Numbered from the stretch's first letter, positions 19,408 through 27,801 are shown. The stretch is 64,000 nucleotides of DNA from Croceibacterium_B sp963783195 (GCA_963783195.1 CAWAMV010000004.1:868001-932000); one strand, 5' to 3'. Made by a program: numbers and translations. The notes: generated by a model from the sequence alone, not told the origin.

Positions 19408-21307
19408 GGAGCGTCCCTCCTGCGGTCGTGCGGTTGGGCAGGTCGGTCATTGTGTTGACGAAGCCGAGCGCGGAGGAGCCGTCGCGCGGGTCGAGCGGCC
19501 CGGACACGATAGCACCCGACCAGCCGCCCACGCCCGACAGGACGGCGACGTACTGGTGCCCGTCGGGGCCGCGATAGCTGATCGGCTGGCCGATGATCCC
19601 GCTCGGCAGCTTCTGCTTCCACACCAGTTTGCCATTGCGCGCATCGACCGCCTTGAACCAGCCGTCCATGGTTCCGTAGAACACGAGGTCGCCGCCCGTC
19701 GCGACGGTGCCGGACCAGACCGGCAGATCCTCCCTGATGGTCCAGGCAGGCTTTCGCAGCACCGGGTCCCACGCGGTCAGTTCGCCGCGATGGCCGCCCG
19801 GCCCGGGCTTCATCTTCACCTCCGCGCCAACGTAGGGCGTGCCGGAGATGTAGTTCACCTCCAGGTTCATCCAGTCCATGCACAGGTTCTCGTGCGGGAT
19901 GTAGACGAGCCCGGTGCGGGGGCTGAAGCTCGAGGGGTTCCAGTCCTTCGCCCCGCTCGCGGTCGGGCAGATGTCGTGCACCACCTGGCCCAGGCGGGTC
20001 GTCTTCTCGGGATTCACGATCAGCCGCCCGGTCCTAAGGTTCACGCCTTTCGAGGAATTGACCGGGCCAAACGGATCGGCCGAGAGAACCTGACCCGTGT
20101 TGCGGTCGACCACATAGACGTAGCCGTTGCGGTCGGGGTGCAGCAGCACCTCGCGCATCTTGCCGGCAAACGGCATGTCGAGCAGCAATTGCTCGTTGAT
20201 CCCGTCGTAGTCGTGTTCGTCGTGCGGGTTCATCTGGTAGAACCACTTGGCCTGCCCGGTGTTCACGTCGCGCGCGAAGAGTCCGGCGGTCCACTTGTTG
20301 TCACCGGGGCGCTGCAGCTGGTTCCAGGGCCCCGGGTTCGCCGTGCCGTAGAAGATGGTCTGCGTCGCGGGATCGAAGGCGATCCAGCCCCACATCGTGC
20401 CGCCGCCGATCTGCCATGCGCCTGCAGGCCAGGTCTTGACGCCCAGGTCCTTGCCCCGATCCATTGCGTAGAACGGGTGAAAGTCCTTGCCGATCAGCAC
20501 CTGGTCGTCGGGCCCGGTGTGATTGGCGCGCCAGGCGATCTCGCCGCTGTCGAGGTCGAGCGCGACGAGCCAGCCACGGACGCCGAACTCACCGCCGGAG
20601 TTGCCGACCAGCACTTTCCCGCCGGCGATCAGCGGGGCCATCGTCATGCTCTCGCCCTTGTTGATGTCGCCGAGCTGCGTGCGCCAGACTTCCTTGCCGG
20701 TCTTTGCGTCGAGCGCGATGGTCGCACCGTCGAGCGTGTTGAAGACGAATTTGCCGTCGGCATAAGCGCCGCCGCGATTGACCACGTCGCAGCAGGCGAC
20801 GCCCGCGGCGGCCGGCACCGGCTTGGGGTTGTAGCTCCACTTGAGCGGGGCGCCTTCCTTCGTCAGGTCGAGGGCATATACGTGGTTGGGAAAGGCGCTG
20901 ACGATGTACATCGTGTCGTCGACCACGATCGGCGCGGCTTCCTGCCCCTTGTCGACGGCGAGTGCGAAGCTGAACTCTTCGCGCAGGTTCTTCACGTTGG
21001 CCGGGTTGATCTCGTTGAGCGAGGTGTAGCGGGTCGCCGCGTAGTTCTTGGCCGGCATGATCCACTGCCCGTCGTCGGCCGTTGCGGCACTCGGTGCTGC
21101 GATCGTGCGGCCCGCGCCGGGCGTCGGCGGGGCGAGCGCGTGACCGATCTGTTCGCGGGTGAACACGTCGCTGTAGGGGACTGGTTCCGGCAACGGCGGC
21201 TTGGCCCCTTCGCGCCGGGGGAACAGGTCGCCCTGCGCCGCGACGACCGGAATCGCCCCGGCGGCTACGACGGCGAGGGAGGCGAGGATGATGGTCTTGG
21301 TCTTCAT
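19385..21307 (-). CDS. PQQ-dependent alcohol dehydrogenase with lanthanide-type active site (XoxF/ExaF-like)
   Basis: A 640-residue quinoprotein with a signal peptide and eight-bladed propeller, oxidising alcohols in the periplasm. Key residues visible: the vicinal disulfide pair C172-C173 (GVACCDVVNRG), metal ligands E240 (GGEFGVRGW) and N324 (GTANPGPW), and catalytic D366 in PHDEHDYDGINE. D368, two residues after the catalytic Asp, is the extra carboxylate that in XoxF-, ExaF- and PedH-type enzymes coordinates a lanthanide; calcium enzymes have Ala or Ser there. The residue before the catalytic Asp is His instead of the more usual Trp. Substrate (methanol, ethanol, aromatic or longer alcohol) cannot be read from sequence. 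Central gene of the ten-gene respiratory operon. Confidence 0.93.
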   Translation of the reverse strand: MKTKTIILASLAVVAAGAIPVVAAQGDLFPRREGAKPPLPEPVPYSDVFTREQIGHALAPPTPGAGRTIAAPSAATADDGQWIMPAKNYAATRYTSLNEINPANVKNLREEFSFALAVDKGQEAAPIVVDDTMYIVSAFPNHVYALDLTKEGAPLKWSYNPKPVPAAAGVACCDVVNRGGAYADGKFVFNTLDGATIALDAKTGKEVWRTQLGDINKGESMTMAPLIAGGKVLVGNSGGEFGVRGWLVALDLDSGEIAWRANHTGPDDQVLIGKDFHPFYAMDRGKDLGVKTWPAGAWQIGGGTMWGWIAFDPATQTIFYGTANPGPWNQLQRPGDNKWTAGLFARDVNTGQAKWFYQMNPHDEHDYDGINEQLLLDMPFAGKMREVLLHPDRNGYVYVVDRNTGQVLSADPFGPVNSSKGVNLRTGRLIVNPEKTTRLGQVVHDICPTASGAKDWNPSSFSPRTGLVYIPHENLCMDWMNLEVNYISGTPYVGAEVKMKPGPGGHRGELTAWDPVLRKPAWTIREDLPVWSGTVATGGDLVFYGTMDGWFKAVDARNGKLVWKQKLPSGIIGQPISYRGPDGHQYVAVLSGVGGWSGAIVSGPLDPRDGSSALGFVNTMTDLPNRTTAGGTLHVFALPH

Positions 21308-21311
21308 GGGG

Positions 21312-21653
21312 TCAGTCCAGCGAATAGAGGTAATCGGCGACGGCGTTTGCCTGCTGCGGGGTCAGCGGGATGTCGGGCATGGCCGTGCCGGGCGAGATGG
21401 TCTGCGCGTGGGTGATCCAGAGCAGCATGTTGCCGCGGCTGTTGGGCAGTCTGCCGGCGAGCACCTGCTGCTTGCCGATCCCGGCGAGGTTCGGTCCGAC
21501 CCGGCCCTGCGCCTGCACCACGCCCGGAACCGTGTGGCACAGGCCGCAGTGGCCGGCGATGACCTGCTTGGCCAGTTCGGTCGTGTCGTCGTCCGCGCCA
21601 CTGCCACAGGCGGCCAGCGGTAACGCGAGGAGGAGGCCGATCAGCTTTCGCAT
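21312..21653 (-). CDS. Small cytochrome c lipoprotein linking dehydrogenase and oxidase modules
   Basis: A 113-residue monohaem cytochrome c. ATG 21653 gives the lipoprotein signal MRKLIGLLLALPLAACGSG. The haem motif is CGLCH (HCGLCHTVPGVV), the Met ligand lies in TAMPDIPLTPQQAN. It resembles the cytochrome domain fused to subunit II of the oxidase encoded upstream. The gene lies four bases upstream of the alcohol dehydrogenase and overlaps the small oxidase subunit gene by 13 bp, at the junction of the two modules. It may shuttle electrons between them. Confidence 0.85.
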   Translation of the reverse strand: MRKLIGLLLALPLAACGSGADDDTTELAKQVIAGHCGLCHTVPGVVQAQGRVGPNLAGIGKQQVLAGRLPNSRGNMLLWITHAQTISPGTAMPDIPLTPQQANAVADYLYSLD

Positions 21654-22072
21654 ACGGGCATTCCCAGCAGCAGTACGATGTTGAGCACGATGAGCACGGT
21701 GAAGACGGCGGAAAAGGCAATGCCCCACGAGGCCATGAAGCGCGTGCGCCCGTGCCCGGTTTCGAACAGCCTGCGCTTGCCGCCGCCCTTCTCGCCCTCC
21801 GTCCGGCGCAGCAACACGAGGCTAAGCCAAAGTGCGGCGAGCGATACGAGCAGACAGGCGCAGCCGATGATCAACGGCCACGGCTGCACCCCGGGATGGG
21901 TGAACAGGCGCAAGCCGTAATAGAAGCAGGGGGCCGAGGAAAAGGCGAAGACGGCCGAAAGCTGCACCAGCCAGGCGATCGGCGCGGCGCAGACGGAAAA
22001 TATCGCCTCATGCGTTTCCACCCGCCCGCGGTGCGGTGCAGGGTGTGTGCTGTCGTCCTTCTCGCGGCTCAT
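21641..22072 (-). CDS. Small membrane subunit of the cytochrome oxidase operon (CoxP-like position)
   Basis: A 143-residue integral membrane protein. After a short charged N-terminus (MSREKDDSTHPAPHRGRV) there are three hydrophobic helices: around APIAWLVQLSAVFAFSS, WPLIIGCACLLVSLAALWLS and FSAVFTVLIVLNIVLLLGMP. There are no cofactor ligands. It overlaps the subunit III gene by four bases. In Bradyrhizobium coxMNOP, a small membrane protein of unknown function holds the same position, so a structural role is likely. Confidence 0.7.
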   Translation of the reverse strand: MSREKDDSTHPAPHRGRVETHEAIFSVCAAPIAWLVQLSAVFAFSSAPCFYYGLRLFTHPGVQPWPLIIGCACLLVSLAALWLSLVLLRRTEGEKGGGKRRLFETGHGRTRFMASWGIAFSAVFTVLIVLNIVLLLGMPVCES

Positions 22073-22680
22073 TGGCCGACTCCGAGATAGGGGGAGAGGT
22101 AATAGGTGAAGAACACGGTCAGCCAGACCGCGTCGACGAAGTGCCAGTAGACGATGCCGTTGGCCATCGGCAGCATCCTGAGGGGAGAGAAAAACCCCCG
22201 CCAGGCCCAGATCCACAGTATGATGAGGATCACCAGCCCGACGATGACGTGCGCCATGTGGAAGCCGGTGGTGACGAAGTAGAGCGCCGTGTAGGCGGTC
22301 GTCCCGAGGCCGTATGCCTTGCCCTTCCATTCGAAGAACTGGACGATCGCGAAGACGGTGCCCATCGCGATGGCGAGGCCCACCCCTCCGAGCGCCTGGC
22401 TGCGCGAATCCTTGCGGATGCCGCGTTCGCCCCACCAGGCCGCCACGCTCGAGCCGAGCAGCAGAAAGGTGTTGGGAAGGGCCAGCTTCAGGCTGGGTTC
22501 GCTCTCCAGCACCCACCCCGGCGGGTTGGAGACCGCCATGTAGTAGTAGGAGAACAGCAGATACCCGAACAGCGCGGCTTCGGCGACGACGAGCATGATC
22601 ATGCCGTTCCAGCCGATACCCTTGCCGCCGATCGGCCCGAGCGGGAGGGCTTCGGGGCGAGAGACGATGCGTTCGCTCAT
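22069..22680 (-). CDS. Cytochrome c oxidase subunit III (CoxO-like)
   Basis: A 203-residue subunit III with five predicted helices, including MIMLVVAEAALFGYLLFSYY, HMAHVIVGLVILIILWIW and the closing WHFVDAVWLTVFFTYYLSPY. The conserved VYWHFVDAVWL motif identifies the family. It is shorter than seven-helix mitochondrial-type subunit III, as usual for alternative caa3-like oxidases. It overlaps neighbours on both sides by four bases. Confidence 0.92.
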   Translation of the reverse strand: MSERIVSRPEALPLGPIGGKGIGWNGMIMLVVAEAALFGYLLFSYYYMAVSNPPGWVLESEPSLKLALPNTFLLLGSSVAAWWGERGIRKDSRSQALGGVGLAIAMGTVFAIVQFFEWKGKAYGLGTTAYTALYFVTTGFHMAHVIVGLVILIILWIWAWRGFFSPLRMLPMANGIVYWHFVDAVWLTVFFTYYLSPYLGVGQ

Positions 22681-24680
22681 TGGGGCCGCTCCTCGTGACG
22701 GGCCGGTTCGCGTTCCAGCAGGTTACGCCGCGGCAGGTTCCAGAAGGCCAGCGCGGCGATCGCGCCCGCGCCGCCCACGCCGGCGAGCCACCACAGGTGG
22801 AACAGCAGGCCCGTGAACAGCACCGCGCTTGCCACCGTGAGCCAGAACGGCGCGGTGGTGTCCTCCGGCATCTTCAGGATGCGGTCGGGCTCGGCATCGA
22901 GCACAGAGACGGCGAGCGCCTCCTTGCCCTCGTCGAGCGTCATGCCTTCCTCCAGGCTGGAGCGCTCGTCGCGGTCGGCGATCTGGTCCTCCCACAGCGG
23001 GTGGCGACTGGCGACGGTCGGGATGACCGCGAAGTTGTACGGCGGCGGCGGCGAGCTGGTGGTCCACTCCAGCGACGGGCCCTTCCATGGATCGGGCCCG
23101 GCGACCGCTCCGCCGCGCAAGGACTTGAAGACGTTCCAGAAGAACATCAGCACGCCCGCCGCGAACAGGAAGCTGCCGATCGTGGTGATCATGTTGAGCG
23201 CCGAGAAGCCCATGCCCGCATCGTAGGTGTAGACCCGCCGTGGCATGCCGAAGAGGCCGGTCAGGTGCATCGGCAGGAACGCCGCGTTGAAGCCGATGAA
23301 CATCACCCAGAAGTTCCACCGGCCCAGCCGTTCGTCCATCAGGCGGCCGGTCATCTTGGGGAACCACATGTACGTCGCGCCGCAGACCGGGAACACGTTG
23401 ATGCCGATCAGCACGTAATGGATGTGGGCGACCACGAAGTAGGTGTCGGTCAGTTGCCAGTCGGCCGGTACGCTGGCGGTCATGAAGCCGGACACGCCGC
23501 CGATGACGAACAGCAGGATCATCCCGGCGAAGAAGCGGAAGGCGGTCGTGACCACCGGCTTGCCCAGCCAGATGGTCGCCAGCCAGGCGAACACGGCAAC
23601 GGCGCTGGGAATGGTGATGACGATCGAGGCGCCCGAGAAGAACGCGAGGCCCAGCCCCGGCAGCCCGGTGGCGAACATGTGGTGCACCCACACCCCGAAG
23701 CCGAGCAGCATCGTCGCCACGGTGGAGAGGGCGACGAGGGTGTAGCCGACCAGCGGGGTGCGGCTGAAGGTGGGCAGGCCGTCGGACACCATGCCCATGG
23801 CCGGCAGCACGATCGCGTAGACCCACGGGTGGCCGAATAGCCAGAACAGGTGCTGCCACAACAGCGGCTCGCCCCCGCCGGCCACGGTGAAGAAGCTCGT
23901 CCCCAGGTTGCGGTCCATCCACAACAGGAAGAAGGCCAGGCTGACGGCGGGGATCACCACCAGGTTCGCCGCGCTCGCCGTCAGCGTGCCCCAGACCACG
24001 ATCGGCAGGCGGTTGATCGACATTCCCGGTGCCCGGCAGCGCGCCACGGTGACGAGGAAGTTGGCCGCCCCGACGCTCGTCGAGATGCCCAGGAAGACCA
24101 TCCCCAGCGCGTAGATGTCCTCGTTGATGCCGGGGTTGAAGGCCTTCTCGGCATAGGGGACATAGTTGAACCAGCCGTCGTTCGGCCCTGCGCCGACCAG
24201 CGGCCCGGCATAAAGGAACAGCGCGGCGGCGAGGTAGATCCAGTAGCTCAGCGCGTTCATCCGCGGGAAGGCCATGTCGCGCGCCCCGAGCCACAGCGGG
24301 AAGAAGTAGTTGGAGAACCCCGACAGGATCGGCCCCGCGTACAGGAAGATCATCGTCATCCCGTGGGTCGAGAACAGCTCGTTGTACTGTTCGGGCGTCA
24401 GCAGGCGCTCGTTGGGACCGGCGAGCTGGAGCCGCAGGACGAGCGCCTCGAGCCCGCCGATCGCGAGCATGATGAAGGCCGTGACGATGTAGCGCTTGCC
24501 GATTTCCTTGTGGTCGACGGTGCCGAACCAGCCGAACAGCCCCGGTTTCGTCTCCCAGATGCGCTGCAGCTTATCGCGCAGGGCATCGTCGGCGACGGCG
24601 ACGCGCGGGGTGCGCGAGAGGCGGGTGTCGGTATCCGGCAGCGGCCCTTCGCGGCCGGCGGTAAGGTCGGCTGCGCTCAT
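22677..24680 (-). CDS. Cytochrome c oxidase subunit I (CoxN-like), haem-copper oxidase with atypical proton channels
   Basis: A 667-residue subunit I. All metal ligands are visible: H106 (THGMTM) and H421 for low-spin haem, H284, H333 and H334 for CuB, H419 for high-spin haem (VVAHIHYVL). The cross-link Tyr (HPWVY, Y288) and the D-channel entrance DMAFPRMN (D135, N142) are present. But the Glu of HPEVY is Trp286, and the K-channel Lys of the PTGIK motif is Ala362 (PSAVAVFAW). The last 100 or so residues add two further helices beyond the usual subunit I core. Gene order and fused-cytochrome subunit II resemble CoxMNOP of Bradyrhizobium. It reduces oxygen at the end of the chain encoded by this operon. 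Confidence 0.92.
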   Translation of the reverse strand: MSAADLTAGREGPLPDTDTRLSRTPRVAVADDALRDKLQRIWETKPGLFGWFGTVDHKEIGKRYIVTAFIMLAIGGLEALVLRLQLAGPNERLLTPEQYNELFSTHGMTMIFLYAGPILSGFSNYFFPLWLGARDMAFPRMNALSYWIYLAAALFLYAGPLVGAGPNDGWFNYVPYAEKAFNPGINEDIYALGMVFLGISTSVGAANFLVTVARCRAPGMSINRLPIVVWGTLTASAANLVVIPAVSLAFFLLWMDRNLGTSFFTVAGGGEPLLWQHLFWLFGHPWVYAIVLPAMGMVSDGLPTFSRTPLVGYTLVALSTVATMLLGFGVWVHHMFATGLPGLGLAFFSGASIVITIPSAVAVFAWLATIWLGKPVVTTAFRFFAGMILLFVIGGVSGFMTASVPADWQLTDTYFVVAHIHYVLIGINVFPVCGATYMWFPKMTGRLMDERLGRWNFWVMFIGFNAAFLPMHLTGLFGMPRRVYTYDAGMGFSALNMITTIGSFLFAAGVLMFFWNVFKSLRGGAVAGPDPWKGPSLEWTTSSPPPPYNFAVIPTVASRHPLWEDQIADRDERSSLEEGMTLDEGKEALAVSVLDAEPDRILKMPEDTTAPFWLTVASAVLFTGLLFHLWWLAGVGGAGAIAALAFWNLPRRNLLEREPARHEERPQ

Positions 24681-25627
24681 TCCAGCGTCTCCAGGTAAGC
24701 GACGACGGCCTGCAGCTGCGGGCCGGAAAGGTGCTGCGGCGGCATCCTGGCGCCGGGCTTCGCGGCCTGCGGATCCTCGATCCAGCCGGCGAGATTAGCG
24801 CGATTGTTGAGGGCGGTCCCTGCCGCGATATACCGGCGGCTCATCAGGTGGGTGAGGTCTGGTCCGACATTCGACCCTGCAACTGTGCCACGGACCGTGT
24901 GGCACAGCGCACAACGGTATTCCACCAGAGCGAGGCCCTCCGCCTGCTCCGGAGTGGCGGGCGGCGGCGCCGTCTGCAGCTGGGCCGCGCGCCAGCGGGC
25001 GAACTCGCGCGGGCTCTCGGCTACCACGTGGAACGCCATGTTCGCGTGCTGCAGCCCGCAGTACTCGCCACAATGGCCATAGTAGACGCCGGGCCTGTCG
25101 GCTTCGAGCCATGTCAGGTTGACCTGCCCCGGAATGATATCGGTCTTGCCGGTCAGCTTGGGCACCCAGAAGCTGTGGATCACGTCCGCCCCGTGGAGCC
25201 GCAGCAGTACCCGCGTTCCAACCGGCACGTGGATCTCGTTGGCCGTGGTGAAGCTGTCCGCCGGGATCGAACCGTTGTAATCGGCCTGCCACCACCACTG
25301 GTGCGCTGTAACGTCGATCTCGACGCCGGGCCGGCGTGGCATTGGCGCCACCTGCCCCAGTGCCACCATGGTCCAGCCCAGCGCAACCAGCAGGAACAGC
25401 GACGACACGCCCACGCCAACGAAGATCAGCCGCACGCCGCCGGTGCTGCGCGAGGCCAGCGGGAGGCCTTCGCTGGCCGGCCGGCCCTTGCGGACCGAAC
25501 GCCACAGCATCCACGCGATTACCAGGCATACCGCGGTGGAAAGGAGCAGCAGGAACCAGGTCAGCGGCAGGGTGGCGTCGGCCCTCGCGCCGTGGCTGTC
25601 GAGGTATCCCAGCGGTGCCCAGTTCAT
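24677..25627 (-). CDS. Cytochrome c oxidase subunit II with fused cytochrome c (CoxM-like)
   Basis: A 316-residue protein. ATG 25627 (MNWAPLGYLDSHG) overlaps the ctaG stop by four bases. Two membrane helices (about 21-41 and 66-92) precede a cupredoxin domain with the full CuA set: DVIHSFWVPKLTGK (His about 151) and GHCGEYCGLQHANM (184-197). A C-terminal cytochrome c domain has CALCH at 239-243 and its Met ligand near 295. The fused haem makes this a caa3-type subunit, able to take electrons directly from periplasmic cytochromes such as those encoded downstream. No cleavable signal is obvious. Confidence 0.93.
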   Translation of the reverse strand: MNWAPLGYLDSHGARADATLPLTWFLLLLSTAVCLVIAWMLWRSVRKGRPASEGLPLASRSTGGVRLIFVGVGVSSLFLLVALGWTMVALGQVAPMPRRPGVEIDVTAHQWWWQADYNGSIPADSFTTANEIHVPVGTRVLLRLHGADVIHSFWVPKLTGKTDIIPGQVNLTWLEADRPGVYYGHCGEYCGLQHANMAFHVVAESPREFARWRAAQLQTAPPPATPEQAEGLALVEYRCALCHTVRGTVAGSNVGPDLTHLMSRRYIAAGTALNNRANLAGWIEDPQAAKPGARMPPQHLSGPQLQAVVAYLETLE

Positions 25628-26352
25628 GCGGCCCACCCCGCCGTGTCGCGGCTTTCCCGGTCGCGCAGCAGGTGGTTGGTCGTGCGCAGCGCGAGCCACA
25701 GGAACAGCAGCCCGCCCGGAACCCACATCAGCGCTCCGCCGAGTTGCTGGTCGGCCAGCGGGGAGAAGCCCCAGGCCTCGGTCGTGACGTAGTGCCAGGC
25801 GAACAGCGGCCGTCCGGCCAGCGTCAGCACGGCGCCGAGGAAGGCCATCGCCATCGACGCGGCCGTTCCGGCGGCGACGAGCGCCATCGGCCGTTCGCCG
25901 AGCGGCATCAGCTCGCGCCAGAGGACGACCGCGCTGCCGAACAGCGTCACGTGCATGGCCCAGTAAATTGCGTCGGAACGCAGCGTCGCGTCATAGGGCG
26001 CGGGCATGTGCCACAGCCAGAGGAAGGCGCTGAAGGCGGCGGTCGCGGGCCAGAGCCAGCGCGAGTCGCGCGCGGCCGGCAGCGCGGCGGCGATCAGCGG
26101 CGCACCGATCAGGACCATGATCATGTGCTGGCCGACTCGCGCCGCGAAAAGCGACACAGACAATGCGCAAAGCGGAGAGACGAGCGCCAGCGAGGTGACC
26201 GCCCAGCCGGTCGCGGCCACGGACCGTCGCGCTGGTGCACAGCTGGTGAGGTGGAGCCCCGCCAGCAGGGCGAGGGCAGCAAGAAGGATCGGATCGAAAT
26301 TCCACCGCAGCCACAATTCGTCGGGCACAGGTGGGGCGCCGCAGTAAGGCAT
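25624..26352 (-). CDS. Cytochrome c oxidase assembly factor, caa3-type CtaG
   Basis: A 242-residue polytopic membrane protein of the CtaG_Bac (caa3 assembly) family: seven or so helices with conserved RVGQHMIMVLIGAPLI, LWLWHMPAPYD and the His/Trp-containing MHVTLFGSAVVLWREL. Such proteins help insert CuB into oxidase subunit I. First gene of the operon: the ATG at 26352 is preceded by AGGAGG, and a sigma70-like promoter lies about 45-75 bp upstream. Confidence 0.85.
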   Translation of the reverse strand: MPYCGAPPVPDELWLRWNFDPILLAALALLAGLHLTSCAPARRSVAATGWAVTSLALVSPLCALSVSLFAARVGQHMIMVLIGAPLIAAALPAARDSRWLWPATAAFSAFLWLWHMPAPYDATLRSDAIYWAMHVTLFGSAVVLWRELMPLGERPMALVAAGTAASMAMAFLGAVLTLAGRPLFAWHYVTTEAWGFSPLADQQLGGALMWVPGGLLFLWLALRTTNHLLRDRESRDTAGWAA

Positions 26353-26396
26353 TTTCGGGCCGGCCTCCTCAAGCCAAGCCCTCCCGTCGGAGGGCG

Positions 26397-26425
26397 ATAT
26401 GCTTTTTCAACCGAGCCAAAGTCAA
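26397..26425 (-). promoter_or_regulatory. Sigma70-like promoter for the ten-gene oxidase/alcohol dehydrogenase operon
   Basis: On the minus strand TTGACT (26425-26420) is followed after exactly 17 bases by GCATAT (26402-26397). Transcription would start near 26390, leaving a short leader with AGGAGG before the ctaG ATG at 26352. It is the only candidate this good in the 200-bp divergent gap. No operator is obvious. Confidence 0.45.
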
Positions 26426-26552
26426 GAAAGTTCCCGGGAAAATGGCAGCGGCGGCGTGCAAGATTGTGCTCGACGCGCAGCCACTCATTCGGGGCCTCGC
26501 GAACAAATTAAATATGTTAGGGTTGCGCAGAATATGCCGGAGAGGGGAGCTT

Positions 26553-27746
26553 ATGGCCGAGGTGGTGAGTGATTCGCGGTTGGACGAAACCGCGCCTGCG
26601 GCCCAGGCGGAAAGGGCGGGCGAGGGCCGCAATTTCCGGTTTTACGACAACCGCCAGAAGTACCTCATGTTCGTCAACACCTGCTCGGAGAAGTGGGTGG
26701 TGGCCGAGCGGGTCGCACGCGAGTTCGCCCGGATCGAACCGAAGCCGCCGGCAGTCCGCTTCTTCGATGCCGGGATGGGCGACGGAACCGTGCTGTCGCG
26801 CGTGCTGCGTCACCTGCATCGCCGGTTCGAGCGGCACCCGATCTTTGTCGCGGGAAAAGAGATCAGCCTCGAGGACGTGCGCCTTACACTCGACAAGATG
26901 CCCGATCGGTTCTTCGAGCATCCCGAGACGGTGCTGGCTGTGACCAATCTCGCCTATGCCGAGGCACCCTGGCTGCGCACGAGGAAGGCCGACCCGGCGC
27001 GGCCGCTGGTCTGGTGCGCGGTGGCGCTGGAAGGGTCGACGACTGCCGAGTTCGAGGAGCAGATCCTGGCGCTCCAGCCCTTCCTCGACGAGCACTGGCG
27101 CACGGAAACCGGGCCAGGCGGCCGCCTGCGGCCCGAAAAGCCGACCGTCCTGCTGCTCTACCGCAAGGATTGCGAGTTCCTGCTCGACGGCGTCATCCCG
27201 CGCGAGGGCGAGGCGCGGGCCGATTTCGACCTCGTGCTGGCGAGCCAGCCCTATCGCCTGCGCGCCGCGACCGGGTTCAAGGCGAAGTCGATCCTCGCGC
27301 CGATGGCCCGTGCGCTCGGTCCGGGCGGGCGCCTGCTCGGCATCCATTCTGCAGGCAACGACCCGGGTTTCGAGATCGTCCAGAAGGTCTGGCCGGGGGA
27401 GGACCCGTTCACCACCTCGCGCCGCGAACTGCTCGACGCGGCGCGCGATGCGCTCGGCGACGAGGCGGGCGACTACGAGTTCGACGCCCTGTCGAACCGC
27501 GAGGCGCTGTTCCGGTACGAAATGCACACGATGCCCGACGAGATCGACAGCCAGGACGCGACGATCGGCACCTCGACGCTGCTCGCCGCGTGGAACGCGG
27601 CGACCTACGTGGCGCAGATCGAGGACGAGCGGCTGACCGCCGCGATGGGGAACACCGATTACCTCGACGCCACCCGCGCCGTGCTGCGCAAGAACGGCGG
27701 ATTGTGGTTCAACGACGAAAGCTTCATTGTCGCCCGCAAGCCGTAG
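26553..27746 (+). CDS. SAM-dependent methyltransferase-like protein of unknown substrate
   Basis: A 397-residue protein. ATG 26553 follows AGAGGGGAG at good spacing; the longer frame upstream is non-coding. Motif I of class I methyltransferases is recognisable as FFDAGMGDGTVLSRVLRHL (about residue 70), and PFTTSRRELLDAARDALG and ALGPGGRLLGIHSAG resemble later Rossmann motifs. The remaining regions do not match a methyltransferase subgroup I can name. It lies 55 bp upstream of metK on the same strand, so it may share a transcript with the enzyme making its cofactor. Confidence 0.65.
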   Translation: MAEVVSDSRLDETAPAAQAERAGEGRNFRFYDNRQKYLMFVNTCSEKWVVAERVAREFARIEPKPPAVRFFDAGMGDGTVLSRVLRHLHRRFERHPIFVAGKEISLEDVRLTLDKMPDRFFEHPETVLAVTNLAYAEAPWLRTRKADPARPLVWCAVALEGSTTAEFEEQILALQPFLDEHWRTETGPGGRLRPEKPTVLLLYRKDCEFLLDGVIPREGEARADFDLVLASQPYRLRAATGFKAKSILAPMARALGPGGRLLGIHSAGNDPGFEIVQKVWPGEDPFTTSRRELLDAARDALGDEAGDYEFDALSNREALFRYEMHTMPDEIDSQDATIGTSTLLAAWNAATYVAQIEDERLTAAMGNTDYLDATRAVLRKNGGLWFNDESFIVARKP

Positions 27747-27752
27747 CCCTAC

Positions 27753-27789
27753 GATTGATTCTCGCAAAAACACTCAATCCCGAAGAGGA
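27753..27789 (+). other. Possible structured leader upstream of metK
   Basis: Within the 55-bp leader, GATTGA (27753-27758) can pair with TCAATC (27774-27779). The loop bases TTCTC (27759-27763) can pair, with one G-U, to the Shine-Dalgarno-like GAGGA (27785-27789). Both pairings together would be a pseudoknot that hides the ribosome site. The first loop would have zero length, which is strained, so the two helices may be alternatives or chance. It does not match the SAM riboswitch classes I know. Confidence 0.2.
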
Positions 27790-27801
27790 ACCCGTTCGAC
27801 C

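Noticed and set aside
22680..23840. Long plus-strand frame opposite the oxidase subunit I gene
   Set aside because: Antisense frame with low-complexity His/Arg/Asp content; the minus-strand oxidase gene is certain.
27747..27801. Known SAM riboswitch before metK
   Set aside because: The leader is only 55 bp and does not contain the conserved core sequences I know for SAM-I, SAM-II, SAM-IV or SAM/SAH classes. Only a weak, unclassified pairing remains.
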